DNA of 64,000 nucleotides from Rhizobium rhizoryzae (GTDB lineage: Bacteria; Pseudomonadota; Alphaproteobacteria; Rhizobiales; Rhizobiaceae). Shown in pieces: positions 32,255 through 41,614 of this stretch (positions are counted from its first letter, which is position 1; each line of letters starts with the position of its first letter). The notes under the pieces are model-generated. The model saw only the letters and a list, made by a program, of their open reading frames with translations, was not told the DNA's origin and did not search any database. A program made the position numbers and the translations under genes. Location: NCBI RefSeq assembly GCF_011046895.1, contig NZ_CP049249.1, positions 964,501 through 1,028,500 on the forward strand. The letters run 5' to 3'.

Positions 32255-33151
32255 ATGTCCGTTACGCAACTGAACATCAAGGAAAGCAAGCAGGTCAGCC
32301 CGAAAGCACAGGTGGTGGTCTTTTCCCCTGCCAAGCCGACCCGGTCGATTGCCTCGAAGGTGATCGAAAAGGCTCGCCGCATGAATGCGACTGTCCTGCC
32401 GCCGCTTCTGACGCTCGCGCTTCTGGTGCTTGCCTGGGAAATCCTCTGTTCCTCGCCCACCTCAAGCCTTCCGTCGCCGAGCCGTGTGCTCAGCGAAAGC
32501 TGGGAACTGATCATTCATCCGTTCCATGTAGGGCAGGGGGTTGATCAGGGGATGTTCTGGCATATCGCCGCCAGCCTTCAGCGTGTCGCACTGGGCTATG
32601 CCCTGGCCGCGATCGCTGGCATCGCGCTCGGTGTTCTCGTCGGTCAGAGCCAGTGGGCCATGCGTGGCCTGGACCCAATCTTCCAGATCCTTCGCACCGT
32701 GCCGCCGCTTGCCTGGCTGCCTCTGTCGCTAGCCGCCTTCCGGGATGGGAATCCATCCGCAATCTTCGTCATCTTCATTACAGCAATCTGGCCGGTCATC
32801 ATCAATACGGCTGTGGGCATCCGCAACATTCCGCAGGATTACCAGAACGTCGCAAAGGTGCTGCGCCTCAACGGTTTCGAATATTTCGGCAAAATCATGC
32901 TGCCTGCAGCAGCGCCCTACATCTTCACCGGCCTGCGTATAGGCATCGGCCTCTCCTGGCTTGCCATCGTTGCAGCGGAAATGCTGATCGGTGGCGTCGG
33001 TATCGGCTTCTTCATCTGGGACGCGTGGAACTCGTCGCTGATCAGCGACATCATCGTGGCCCTTGTCTATGTCGGCGTCGTCGGTTTCCTGCTCGACCGC
33101 CTCATTGCTTTCGTCGGGCGTCTTGTCACCCGCGGCACTGCCAACGCCTGA
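32255..33151 (+). CDS. nrtB: Nitrate ABC transporter permease NrtB
   Basis: 298 residues with about six membrane helices. The N-terminal 50 residues are cytoplasmic and basic (VIEKARRMNATVLPP), followed by helices and the EAA loop NVAKVLRLNGFEYFGKIMLP (about 195-215), typical of the nitrate/sulfonate/taurine permease family. ALRIGIGLSWL-type sequence appears as TGLRIGIGLSWLAIVAAEML near residue 235. It forms a homodimeric channel with NrtD ATPase. It follows nrtA in the expected order and precedes nrtD by 14 bases. Confidence 0.93.
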   Translation: MSVTQLNIKESKQVSPKAQVVVFSPAKPTRSIASKVIEKARRMNATVLPPLLTLALLVLAWEILCSSPTSSLPSPSRVLSESWELIIHPFHVGQGVDQGMFWHIAASLQRVALGYALAAIAGIALGVLVGQSQWAMRGLDPIFQILRTVPPLAWLPLSLAAFRDGNPSAIFVIFITAIWPVIINTAVGIRNIPQDYQNVAKVLRLNGFEYFGKIMLPAAAPYIFTGLRIGIGLSWLAIVAAEMLIGGVGIGFFIWDAWNSSLISDIIVALVYVGVVGFLLDRLIAFVGRLVTRGTANA

Positions 33152-33165
33152 GGAGGATAACGACC

Positions 33166-33966
33166 ATGGCACAATCCTATCTCTCGCTGGAATTCATCGA
33201 CAAGACCTTCGAGCGCAACGGCACCAAAAGCGAAGTGCTGAAGCAGGTCTCGCTCGGCGTCGACAAGGGTGAGTTCGTTTCCATCATCGGTCATTCCGGC
33301 TGTGGCAAATCCACCGTCCTCAACATCATCGCCGGACTGATCGACGTCACATCCGGTGCCGTTTTCCTGGATGGAAAGCATGTCGATGCACCCGGTCCGG
33401 AGCGCGCGGTCGTGTTCCAGAACCACTCGCTTCTACCGTGGCTCTCGGTCTACGAAAACATCAACCTTGCCGTCTCCAAGGTCTTTCGTGGCAAGAAGAG
33501 CAAGTCCGAGCAGCATGACTGGGTGATGCACAATCTCGATCTCGTGCAGATGGCGCATGCGAAGGACAAACGTCCGGCAGAAATTTCCGGCGGCATGAAG
33601 CAGCGCGTCGGTATTGCCCGCGCGCTCGCCATGGAGCCGAAGGTGCTGCTGCTGGATGAGCCTTTCGGTGCGCTGGATGCGCTGACCCGCGCCCATCTGC
33701 AGGATGCGGTGATGGAGATCCATGCGCGCCTCGGCAATACCATGATCATGATCACACACGATGTGGACGAGGCGGTTCTTCTCTCCGACCGCATCGTCAT
33801 GATGACCAATGGTCCGGCAGCAAAAATCGGCGAGGTGCTGGAAGTTCCCATTCCCCGTCCCCGCAACCGCATCGAGCTGGCGTCTGACCGCACCTATCTT
33901 AAGTGCCGTGAGGCCGTTTTGAAATTCCTCTACGAGCGTCACCGCTTCGTGGAAGCGGCGGAGTAA
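33166..33966 (+). CDS. nrtD: Nitrate ABC transporter ATPase NrtD
   Basis: 266 residues from the ATG at 33166, preceded by GAGGAGG; a much longer in-frame extension overlaps nrtB and is rejected. Walker A is GHSGCGKST (about 44-52), the signature is ISGGMKQRVGIARAL, Walker B is LLLDEPFGALD, and the switch is MITHDVDEA. As a single-domain NrtD-type ATPase without the NrtA-like extension of NrtC, it should act as a homodimer without the regulatory domain found in cyanobacterial NrtC. It energises nitrate uptake. Confidence 0.92.
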   Translation: MAQSYLSLEFIDKTFERNGTKSEVLKQVSLGVDKGEFVSIIGHSGCGKSTVLNIIAGLIDVTSGAVFLDGKHVDAPGPERAVVFQNHSLLPWLSVYENINLAVSKVFRGKKSKSEQHDWVMHNLDLVQMAHAKDKRPAEISGGMKQRVGIARALAMEPKVLLLDEPFGALDALTRAHLQDAVMEIHARLGNTMIMITHDVDEAVLLSDRIVMMTNGPAAKIGEVLEVPIPRPRNRIELASDRTYLKCREAVLKFLYERHRFVEAAE

Positions 33967-33971
33967 GCGAG

Positions 33972-36422
33972 ATGACCCAGAGACTCGTCATCATTGGCAA
34001 TGGCATGGCGCCGGGCCGAATGCTGGAACATCTGTTTGAACAGGCTCCCGGTGCCTACGAGGTTACGATCTTCAACGCGGAACCCCGCGTGAACTATGAC
34101 CGCATCATGCTTTCCCCGGTTCTGTCCGGTGAAAAGACCTATGAAGATATCATCATTCATGGTGACGCCTGGTACGAAGCCCATGGCGTGACGCTCTATC
34201 GCGGCGACAGGATCGTGGAGATCGACCGCGCCAAGCGCACCGTGACCTCGCAAAAGGGTGTGGTCGCTGACTACGACCGGCTGATCATTGCGACCGGCTC
34301 CAACCCCTTCATCATTCCGGTGCCGGGCAAGGACCTGAAAGGCGTTGTCGCCTATCGCGATCTGGATGACGTGGATGCCATGCTTGCTGCTGCCGAGGCG
34401 GGAGGAGACGCCATCGTGATTGGCGGCGGGCTGCTGGGCCTTGAGGCCGCTGCCGGCCTCAAGGCTCGCGGCATGAACGTGACGGTTCTGCATGTCATGC
34501 CCAGCCTGATGGAGCGCCAGCTTGATCCTGCTGCCGGTTATCTGTTGCAGAAGGCACTGGAGGATCGCGGCATCCATGTTCTCTGCAAGGCCAATACCAA
34601 AGCGATACTTGGCGATGGCAAGGTGGAGGCCGTGGAACTCGAGGATGGCCGGATCATTCCCGCATCCATCGTCATCATGGCGGTGGGCATCCGTCCGAAT
34701 GTGCAACTGGCAAAGGATGCAGGCCTCGCGGTTAACCGCGGGATCGTCGTCGACGATGGCATGATGACTTCGGATGGTCACATCATGGCGCTCGGCGAAT
34801 GCGCGGAAGTTGGCGGCCAGGTCTACGGGCTTGTTGCACCACTTTATGAAATGGCCCGTATCGCTGCCTCCCATCTTGCAGGCGACAAGACCCCGGCCTT
34901 CGTTCATTCCGATACACCGACGAAACTCAAGGTCACCGGCATCGATCTCTATTCGCTGGGTGACTTTGCCGAAGGGCCGGACCGGGAGGAGATCGTGCTG
35001 CGCGACGCGACGGCTGGCATCTACAAGCGGCTGGTCATCAAGGAGAACCGTATCATCGGCACCGTGCTCTACGGTGAAACAGCTGATGGCGCCTGGTTCA
35101 ACGACCTGAAGAAGAAGCAGACCGATATTTCGGAGATGCGCGATACCCTTATTTTCGGCCAGGCCTATCAGGGAGGGTCTCCGCTGGACCCTATGGCGGC
35201 CGTTGCAGCCTTGCCGGATGATGCGGAAATCTGCGGCTGCAACGGCGTTTGCAAGGGAAAAATCACCTCGACCATCACGGCTAAAGGCTTGACCTCGCTG
35301 GATGAGGTGCGCGCCCACACTAAGGCTTCCGCCTCCTGCGGGTCCTGCACAGGTCTTGTCGAACAGCTGATGACACTGACGCTGGGAGACAAATATAACC
35401 CGGCAGCCGTGACGCCCATGTGCACCTGCACCGAGCTCGGGCATGACGATGTGCGCCGCCTGATCAAGGCCAAGGGGCTGAAAACCATTCCCGCCGTCAT
35501 GCAGGAGCTGGAGTGGAAAACCTCCTGCGGCTGCGCCAAATGCCGACCGGCGCTGAACTATTACCTCGTTTGCGACTGGCCGGATGAATATGCCGACGAC
35601 TACCAGTCCCGCTATATCAACGAGCGTGTTCACGCCAATATCCAGAAGGATGGCACCTATTCCGTCGTGCCCCGCATGTGGGGCGGCGTGACAAACGCGA
35701 AGGAATTGCGGGCCATTGCCGACGTGGTCGACAAGTTCCAGATCCCGATGGTGAAGGTCACCGGCGGCCAGCGCATCGATTTGCTTGGCATTGAGAAGGA
35801 AGACCTCCCCGCCGTCTGGGCGGATCTCGGGCAGGCCGGTTTCATCTCCGGTCAGGCCTATGCCAAGGGTCTTCGCACAGTCAAAACCTGTGTGGGTTCA
35901 GACTGGTGCCGCTTCGGCACGCAGGATTCCACCGGCCTCGGCATCCGCATCGAAAAGTTCATGTGGGGTTCGTGGACACCGGCCAAGCTGAAACTCGCCG
36001 TTTCGGGCTGTCCCCGAAACTGTGCTGAAGCCACCTGCAAGGATATAGGCGTCATCTGCGTCGATTCCGGCTTCGAGATCCATTTTGCCGGTGCCGCTGG
36101 TCTCGACATCAAGGGCACGGACGTTCTGGGTCTGGTGAAGACCGAGGATGAGGCCTTGGAGGTGATCGTGGCGCTGACCCAGATGTATCGCGAACAGGGC
36201 CGCTATCTGGAACGCATCTACAAGTGGGCGAAACGCGTGGGCCATGACGAGGTTCGCGCTCAAATCCTTCACGATACCGAGCGGCGCAAGGCCTATTACG
36301 ACCGCTTCGTCTTCAGCCAGCAATTCGCGCAGGTCGATCCTTGGTCGGAGCGCGTATCGGGCAAGGACAAGCACGAGTTCAAACCCATGGCAAGCGTCGG
36401 TTACGGCGAGGCTGCAGAGTGA
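33972..36422 (+). CDS. nirB: Assimilatory nitrite reductase [NAD(P)H] large subunit NirB
   Basis: 816 residues, normal for NirB. The N-terminal FAD/NAD(P)H part (about 1-400) has VIIGNGMAPGRMLEHL and VIGGGLLGLEAAAGLKARG. Two BFD-like [2Fe-2S] segments follow (CGCNGVCKGK...CGSC and CTC...CGCAKC). The C-terminal siroheme/[4Fe-4S] domain has CVGSDWCRFGT and SGCPRNCAEATC, the cluster ligands. The enzyme reduces nitrite to ammonium in the cytoplasm with six electrons from NAD(P)H. It starts five bases after nrtD and is in the same operon. Confidence 0.95.
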   Translation: MTQRLVIIGNGMAPGRMLEHLFEQAPGAYEVTIFNAEPRVNYDRIMLSPVLSGEKTYEDIIIHGDAWYEAHGVTLYRGDRIVEIDRAKRTVTSQKGVVADYDRLIIATGSNPFIIPVPGKDLKGVVAYRDLDDVDAMLAAAEAGGDAIVIGGGLLGLEAAAGLKARGMNVTVLHVMPSLMERQLDPAAGYLLQKALEDRGIHVLCKANTKAILGDGKVEAVELEDGRIIPASIVIMAVGIRPNVQLAKDAGLAVNRGIVVDDGMMTSDGHIMALGECAEVGGQVYGLVAPLYEMARIAASHLAGDKTPAFVHSDTPTKLKVTGIDLYSLGDFAEGPDREEIVLRDATAGIYKRLVIKENRIIGTVLYGETADGAWFNDLKKKQTDISEMRDTLIFGQAYQGGSPLDPMAAVAALPDDAEICGCNGVCKGKITSTITAKGLTSLDEVRAHTKASASCGSCTGLVEQLMTLTLGDKYNPAAVTPMCTCTELGHDDVRRLIKAKGLKTIPAVMQELEWKTSCGCAKCRPALNYYLVCDWPDEYADDYQSRYINERVHANIQKDGTYSVVPRMWGGVTNAKELRAIADVVDKFQIPMVKVTGGQRIDLLGIEKEDLPAVWADLGQAGFISGQAYAKGLRTVKTCVGSDWCRFGTQDSTGLGIRIEKFMWGSWTPAKLKLAVSGCPRNCAEATCKDIGVICVDSGFEIHFAGAAGLDIKGTDVLGLVKTEDEALEVIVALTQMYREQGRYLERIYKWAKRVGHDEVRAQILHDTERRKAYYDRFVFSQQFAQVDPWSERVSGKDKHEFKPMASVGYGEAAE

Positions 36423-36447
36423 TCTGGTTTGCGAAAGGATTCATTCC

Positions 36448-36780
36448 ATGAACTGGAAAACCATTGGACATATCGACGATATCCCGCTGCGGGGCGCACG
36501 TTGCATCAAGACGCCGGGCATGAACATCGCCGTGTTTCGCACCAGCGAGAACGAGGTTTTCGCGATTGAAAACCGCTGCCCGCACAAGGCAGGACCACTG
36601 TCGGAGGGCATTGTGCACGGCAAGTCGGTCACCTGCCCGTTGCACAACTGGGTCATTTCGCTGGAAAACGGGATGGCGCAGGGTGCGGATGAGGGGGAGG
36701 TGCGGACCTTCGAAATCAGGAATGAGGACGGTCTGCTGTCGATCCTTCTCGATCAGCCGATGATGGTTGCGGCGGAGTAA
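36448..36780 (+). CDS. nirD: Nitrite reductase small subunit NirD (Rieske-type)
   Basis: 110 residues from the ATG at 36448. The Rieske fold is seen with an intact ligand pattern: CPH in NRCPHKAG and CPLH in VTCPLHNW, with 16 residues between CPH and the second cysteine. Many enterobacterial NirD proteins have lost these ligands, so this one may really carry a [2Fe-2S] cluster. It partners NirB. The gene follows nirB by 25 bases and a RIME-like element lies between it and nasA. Confidence 0.93.
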   Translation: MNWKTIGHIDDIPLRGARCIKTPGMNIAVFRTSENEVFAIENRCPHKAGPLSEGIVHGKSVTCPLHNWVISLENGMAQGADEGEVRTFEIRNEDGLLSILLDQPMMVAAE

Positions 36781-36847
36781 GAGCTTGAATATGGCCGGTT
36801 CACTCCTCTCGACAGCATGGATTGACCGCGACGGCGGTGCTTTGGCG

Positions 36848-36934
36848 CGTCATCCTCGGGCTTGTCCCGAGGATCTACAGAGGTCGCAAGTGTTGCAATG
36901 CTGGCAGATGGTCGGGACAAGCCCGACCATGACG
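36848..36934. repeat. RIME-like intergenic palindrome pair
   Basis: An 87-base element bounded by CGTCAT and ATGACG contains two hairpins: CCTCGGGCTTGTCCCGAGG (36853-36871) and GGTCGGGACAAGCCCGACC (36910-36928). The cores GGGCTTGTCCC and GGGACAAGCCC are inverted copies of each other. This matches the layout of RIME elements, dispersed non-coding repeats of rhizobial genomes. It lies within the nirD-nasA transcript and may act as an RNA processing or stability element. Confidence 0.7.
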
Positions 36935-36989
36935 AAAGGAGCATGCCAGAGAGTAGAGGGCAAAGCTCTCCTGTTATGGAGCACACCAC

Positions 36990-39647
36990 ATGCCAACTGA
37001 AACACGCACCACCTGCCCCTATTGTGGCGTCGGCTGCGGCGTCATCGCCAAGGTCGAGGATGACGGTCGGGTGAGCGTGAAGGGCGATCCCGATCATCCG
37101 GCCAATTTTGGCAGGCTGTGTTCCAAGGGCTCGGCACTGGCGGAAACTCTGGATATGGAAGGCCGTGTTCTGGCTCCGATGGTCCATGGCAAGCCCGTCA
37201 GTTGGGATAATGCGCTTGATCTGGTTGCCGAACGCTTCTCTTCCGCCATCCGCGACCATGGACCGGATTCGGTCGCTTTCTATCTCTCCGGCCAGCTTCT
37301 GACCGAGGATTACTACGTTGCCAACAAGCTGATGAAGGGCTTCATCGGCTCTGCCAACATAGACACGAACTCGCGGCTCTGCATGGCCTCGTCAGTTGCG
37401 GGTCACAAGCGTGCCTTCGGTTCCGATACGGTTCCCGGCACCTATGAAGATCTGGAGCTTGCAGATCTGGTCGTTCTCGTCGGGTCGAACATGGCGTGGT
37501 GCCATCCGGTGCTTTATCAGCGCCTTTCGGCCGCAAAGGCGAATCGCCCGCATATGAAGGTCGTGGTGATTGATCCTCGCCGAACCGCCACTTGTGACAT
37601 TGCAGATCTTCATCTGGCGGTGAGGGGCAATGCCGATGTGGCCCTTTTCAATGGTCTGCTTCATCATCTTGCGCAAGAGGGCCATGTGGATGAAGCTTAT
37701 GTGGCGCAACACACGACCGGGTTTACTGAGGCACTGATGGCGTGCCAGCACACCAGCCTTAGCGAACTTGCGGAAGTAACAGGCGTATCCACCCTGCAAT
37801 TGCGGCTGTTCTTCCAGTGGTTTGCAAATACGCGGAAGGTCGTCACCTGCTACAGCCAAGGCGTGAACCAGTCTTCGGTGGGAACGAACAAGGTCAATGC
37901 CATCATCAATTGCCATCTTGCCACAGGCAGGATCGGTAAGCCGGGATCTGGACCCTTTTCCCTGACTGGCCAGCCTAATGCCATGGGAGGACGGGAAGTC
38001 GGTGGTCTATCCAATATGCTCGCCGCGCATATGGATATTGCCAATGATGCAGATCGTGATCGTGTCCAGCGGTTCTGGGCATCGCCGATAATGGCTCAAA
38101 AGCCGGGCCTGAAGGCGGTAGAACTGTTCGAGGCCGTGGCAGCGGGCAAGATCAAGGCGCTGTGGATCATGTCCACCAATCCTGTCGTCTCCATGCCGAA
38201 TGCCGATTTCGTCAAGGCGGCCATCGAGGCCTGCCCGTTTGTGGTTGTGTCGGACATGTACGGCAGTACCGACACGGCAAGACTTGCCCATGTTCTGCTT
38301 CCCTCCGCCGGATGGGGTGAGAAAAGCGGAACCGTTACCAATTCCGAGCGCCGCATTTCGCGCCAGCGCCCGTTTCTGGCCGCCCCTGCCGAGGCGCGAG
38401 CCGACTGGTGGCAAATGGCGCAAGTGGGCTGCCGGATGGGTTTCGGTGCCGGATTTGCCTATCAGAACGCCAGCGAGATCTTCCAGGAGCATGCAGCTCT
38501 TTCAGCCTTCGAAAACGATGGCAGCCGGGATTTTGATATCGGTGCTCACGCCGCGCTGGAGCGGCAGAAGTATGATGCACTCGAACCCTTCCAATGGCCC
38601 CAGCCAGCAGGATCCAAGCCTGACGAGACGCGCTTCTTCGCCAACGGTCGGTTCTATCACCCGGATGGCCGTGCCCGCTTCGTAGCGGTTCCAGCAAATC
38701 TCGACCATCGTCCTTCCGCCGAGTTTCCACTCATTCTGAACACGGGACGTATCCGGGATCAGTGGCACACCATGACCCGTACGGGAAGAAGTGCCCGCCT
38801 TTCGTCGCACATGGCCGAGCCCTTTGCAGAGATCAGCCCCTCCGATACCCGGCAGTTTGATCTGGAGGATGCGGATCTGGTGGAACTGACAGGGACCACG
38901 GGCGCCAGATGCGTGGTCCGTGCCCTGATCACGGATCGACAGGCTCCGGGCTCGGTGTTCGTCCCCATGCATTGGAACGACAGCAATTCGGCGCGCGCGC
39001 GTGTCGATTCCTTGGTATCCAATGAGCGCGATCCGATTTCCGGCCAGCCTGCACTGAAGAACGCTGCCCTTACAATGCAGAAGTTCGAGGCATCCTGTCA
39101 TGCCTTCCTGATCTGCCGTGAAAAGCCTCTCGAGCTCGATTTCGACTATTGGGCTATAGCGCCGTGCGACGGCGGGTATCGATTGGAACTTGCAGGTCAT
39201 CCGCCAACAGATGGCTGGCAATCATGGCTCGTAAGAACACTTCGGCTTCCCGAAAACATAGACATCGTCGGACTGTCTGACGAGCCGACCGGTGCCGTGC
39301 GCATGGCCGCATTCGCCGCACAGCAATTGCTGGCCGCGCTCTTCGTGGCATCTCGACCGGTTGCCGTGTCACGTCAATGGGCAGTAGGCCAGTTGATGGA
39401 GACGCATGACAGGCGGTCACGCATTGCCTTGATCGCCGGGCGACCACCTGCGGATCAGCCAGACAAGGGCGCCATCATCTGCTCCTGCTTCAATGTCGGG
39501 CTTAACGAGATCGCGGCAGTGGCACAAACCGGATGCAACACGGTTGACGCCATCGGAGAGATGCTGAAGGCGGGAACAAATTGCGGTTCCTGCCGTCCCG
39601 ATATCCGCCGGATCATCGCTGAGCGTCAGGTCATCGCCGCCGAGTGA
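36990..39647 (+). CDS. nasA: Assimilatory nitrate reductase catalytic subunit (molybdopterin)
   Basis: 885 residues. The N-terminal [4Fe-4S] cysteines are C9, C12, C16 and C44 (CPYCGVGC...LCSKG). The molybdopterin-binding core follows (YLSGQLLTEDYY, LVGSNMAWCHP, GQPNAMGGREVGGL), then the C-terminal dinucleotide-binding domain (LILNTGRIRDQWHTMTR). The last 60 residues hold a BFD-like [2Fe-2S] module (CSCFNVG...CGSCRPD), giving the long form found in alphaproteobacteria in which electrons enter without a separate small subunit. It reduces nitrate to nitrite in the cytoplasm for NirBD. The 3' end overlaps the convergent HPP gene by 17 bases. Confidence 0.94.
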   Translation: MPTETRTTCPYCGVGCGVIAKVEDDGRVSVKGDPDHPANFGRLCSKGSALAETLDMEGRVLAPMVHGKPVSWDNALDLVAERFSSAIRDHGPDSVAFYLSGQLLTEDYYVANKLMKGFIGSANIDTNSRLCMASSVAGHKRAFGSDTVPGTYEDLELADLVVLVGSNMAWCHPVLYQRLSAAKANRPHMKVVVIDPRRTATCDIADLHLAVRGNADVALFNGLLHHLAQEGHVDEAYVAQHTTGFTEALMACQHTSLSELAEVTGVSTLQLRLFFQWFANTRKVVTCYSQGVNQSSVGTNKVNAIINCHLATGRIGKPGSGPFSLTGQPNAMGGREVGGLSNMLAAHMDIANDADRDRVQRFWASPIMAQKPGLKAVELFEAVAAGKIKALWIMSTNPVVSMPNADFVKAAIEACPFVVVSDMYGSTDTARLAHVLLPSAGWGEKSGTVTNSERRISRQRPFLAAPAEARADWWQMAQVGCRMGFGAGFAYQNASEIFQEHAALSAFENDGSRDFDIGAHAALERQKYDALEPFQWPQPAGSKPDETRFFANGRFYHPDGRARFVAVPANLDHRPSAEFPLILNTGRIRDQWHTMTRTGRSARLSSHMAEPFAEISPSDTRQFDLEDADLVELTGTTGARCVVRALITDRQAPGSVFVPMHWNDSNSARARVDSLVSNERDPISGQPALKNAALTMQKFEASCHAFLICREKPLELDFDYWAIAPCDGGYRLELAGHPPTDGWQSWLVRTLRLPENIDIVGLSDEPTGAVRMAAFAAQQLLAALFVASRPVAVSRQWAVGQLMETHDRRSRIALIAGRPPADQPDKGAIICSCFNVGLNEIAAVAQTGCNTVDAIGEMLKAGTNCGSCRPDIRRIIAERQVIAAE

Positions 39648-40800
39648 TGGCCATCTGGTCCAGTTCGCTTTGAAACAGGGCTGCGAGCAGGTCCGATTGG
39701 CTGACGATACCGACAAGCCTATTGTCGGCATCTACCACGGGCATCTGGTCAAGGCCCTGGTCGACCATCGGCGAAACCAGCGACGTGATCCGCGTTCCGG
39801 GAATGGCTGATTGAACCCGCGTCTGCATGATTTCGTCCACCCTGGTGGGCAGCTGCCGCTTGCTGAACAGCGCAAGCATGCGATGGCCAAGCCCAAGTTT
39901 CAGCGATCCGTCACTGGAAAGAACGGAGTTCTCGAGGAAGTCTTCCAGACCCACGATCCCGGCGAGCTTACCGTTGGCGTCCACGACCGGCAGTGCCTTC
40001 ACATGGCGCGTCATGAAAATTCGCCAGACGGATTTCAGGCTTTGGCCCATCGTTGCGAAGATCACATCGCGAGACATGATATCGCTGCAGGTCACTGCGC
40101 TGGTCTGCCGCTCGAATGCACGGATCTGCGCCTTGTGAAACAGGAGATCCAGATCCTCCGGGCTCACATCGATGAACTCATCCTGCTCCTGTATCACCGC
40201 CTCGATGTCCGATGCCACGACACCGATGCGATGAGAGGGCGCGGGATCTGCCGTTCCCTGTCGGGATGGCTGGCTGCCGGGTGTTGCATGCGGATAGCGC
40301 CGGCCCGTCACATTGTTGAAAAGCAAAGCGATCACGAGCAGGATGACGGAATTGAGCGCGATTGGCGAAAGAACGAACCAATAGCCCGCCTTCTGGATTG
40401 CCGGACCGCCCAGAACAGCCGTCAGGGCCACGGCGCCGCTTGGCGGATGCAGGCAGTTCAGCATCAGCATGATGGCAATTGCGGCCGAGACGGCTATGGC
40501 AGCCGCCAGCAATGGTGCGCCGAGAAACTTCGCGCATGACACGCCAATGATTGCAGCGATCAGGTTGCCGCCGAGGATCGACCAAGGCTGGGCCAGAGGG
40601 CTGGCGGGTGCTGCGAAAAGCAGCACGGCGGACGCGCCCATTGGCGCGACAAGCAGTGGAACGCTGGCATCGGACTGGAGGGCGATTGTGCTGACCAGTC
40701 CGGTCGCAAGGATGCCGGTCAGTGCCCCCAGCGATGCGCGAAGCTTTTCGCGTGGGCTGGTCGGCACGATTGCCGGATTGAGTTTATGAAAAAGCGACAT
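39631..40800 (-). CDS. HPP-family integral membrane protein with CBS domains
   Basis: 389 residues from the ATG at 40800 (an ATG nine bases upstream is also possible; the longer reading frame further upstream is not coding). Residues about 1-175 form the HPP domain with four membrane helices and the eponymous motif CLHPPSGAVALT. Residues about 225-385 hold a pair of CBS domains (DIMSRDVIFATMGQSL; MQTRVQSAIPGT), which normally bind adenine nucleotides. HPP proteins of cyanobacteria and chloroplasts have been reported to transport nitrite. Convergence with the nitrate reductase gene supports a role in moving or balancing nitrite here, possibly gated by energy charge; this is inference. Confidence 0.85.
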   Translation of the reverse strand: MSLFHKLNPAIVPTSPREKLRASLGALTGILATGLVSTIALQSDASVPLLVAPMGASAVLLFAAPASPLAQPWSILGGNLIAAIIGVSCAKFLGAPLLAAAIAVSAAIAIMLMLNCLHPPSGAVALTAVLGGPAIQKAGYWFVLSPIALNSVILLVIALLFNNVTGRRYPHATPGSQPSRQGTADPAPSHRIGVVASDIEAVIQEQDEFIDVSPEDLDLLFHKAQIRAFERQTSAVTCSDIMSRDVIFATMGQSLKSVWRIFMTRHVKALPVVDANGKLAGIVGLEDFLENSVLSSDGSLKLGLGHRMLALFSKRQLPTRVDEIMQTRVQSAIPGTRITSLVSPMVDQGLDQMPVVDADNRLVGIVSQSDLLAALFQSELDQMAITRRR

Positions 40801-40924
40801 GCCTGGCATCTCTGCGCAACGGAACGATGCGCTGCAATAGCATGTTGCCCATCCCTTAGGCAGAAGAGATTTTCTAAACTTCAGGGATTGCTGAAATGTT
40901 TGATTCGGAGCGGGGCAGGTGGCA

Positions 40925-41614
40925 TCAGTTGCGCGTTGCCGTGCTGGAAGCGAAAGTCCTGCTCGCATCCCCAACAATCGACACGTGGGAGTAGGCGGCG
41001 CAGGAGGCCGCTGCTCCATCCCGGTTCAATATGGCTCTGACGATACCCTCGTGCTCATCCCAGGAGTGCTGCAAGCGGCCCTCCAGGCGAAACTGTGCGC
41101 GACGAAAGGGTGCGAGGCGTGCCCTTGTCTGGAGCACGGTTTCCTGAATATGCGCGTTGTGGGCGCCGGAATAGAGCCGGTTATGAAACTCGGTGTTAAA
41201 GGCTGCGTAGTCTTCCGAAGCTCCGGTCTTTACGATGTCGAAGCTGTCGCGATGCAGAGATTCCAGCTCCTCGCGCTCCTGCGTAGTCATGCGTTCTGCG
41301 GAAAGTCTAGCGCAGATTGCCTCCAGTTCAGCCATGGCCTCGAACATCGAGCTCAGAAAATCATCGGAAACATTGGTCACGATAGCGCTGCGGTTAGGCG
41401 GACGCTCAACCAGCCCCATGGCGCAGAGTTGTCGAAGCGCTTCACGAACGGGCGTTCGCGAGACTTGGAAGCGGCTGGCCAGCCCACCTTCGTCAAGCTT
41501 TGCGCCAGGTTGAAGATCACCACTGATAATGAGGTCGGAGATCGCGCGGACCAACTGTTCGACCGTGTCTCCTGTTCTGACCAGTTCCCTCACAATACCG
41601 ATGACCTTCTCCAA
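40925..41614 (-). CDS. GntR-family regulator (FCD type) of the biuret/formamide operon
   Basis: 229 residues at most; the apparent start is a TTG at 41614 and a GTG seven codons in is an alternative. The N-terminal winged helix has LIISGDLQPGAKLDEGGLA and SRFQVSRTPVREALRQL, standard for FadR-subfamily regulators. The C-terminal FCD domain has the metal/ligand residues in FNTEFHNRLYSG and SWDEHEGIVRAI. It is divergent from the BMP transporter operon. A TGCATGCA palindrome overlaps its own start region (41617-41624) and TGCATACA boxes lie in the operon promoter, so it probably represses both. A permease-derived ureide or biuret may be its ligand. Confidence 0.88.
   Translation of the reverse strand: MEKVIGIVRELVRTGDTVEQLVRAISDLIISGDLQPGAKLDEGGLASRFQVSRTPVREALRQLCAMGLVERPPNRSAIVTNVSDDFLSSMFEAMAELEAICARLSAERMTTQEREELESLHRDSFDIVKTGASEDYAAFNTEFHNRLYSGAHNAHIQETVLQTRARLAPFRRAQFRLEGRLQHSWDEHEGIVRAILNRDGAAASCAAYSHVSIVGDASRTFASSTATRN

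Noticed and set aside
32653..33165. N-terminal extension of the NrtD reading frame
   Set aside because: It overlaps nrtB in another frame; the ATG at 33166 has a strong ribosome-binding site and gives a normal NrtD length.
33939..35633. A 564-residue minus-strand frame across nrtD and nirB
   Set aside because: It lies opposite the well-conserved nirB gene and has no recognisable domain; it is a by-product of high GC codon use.
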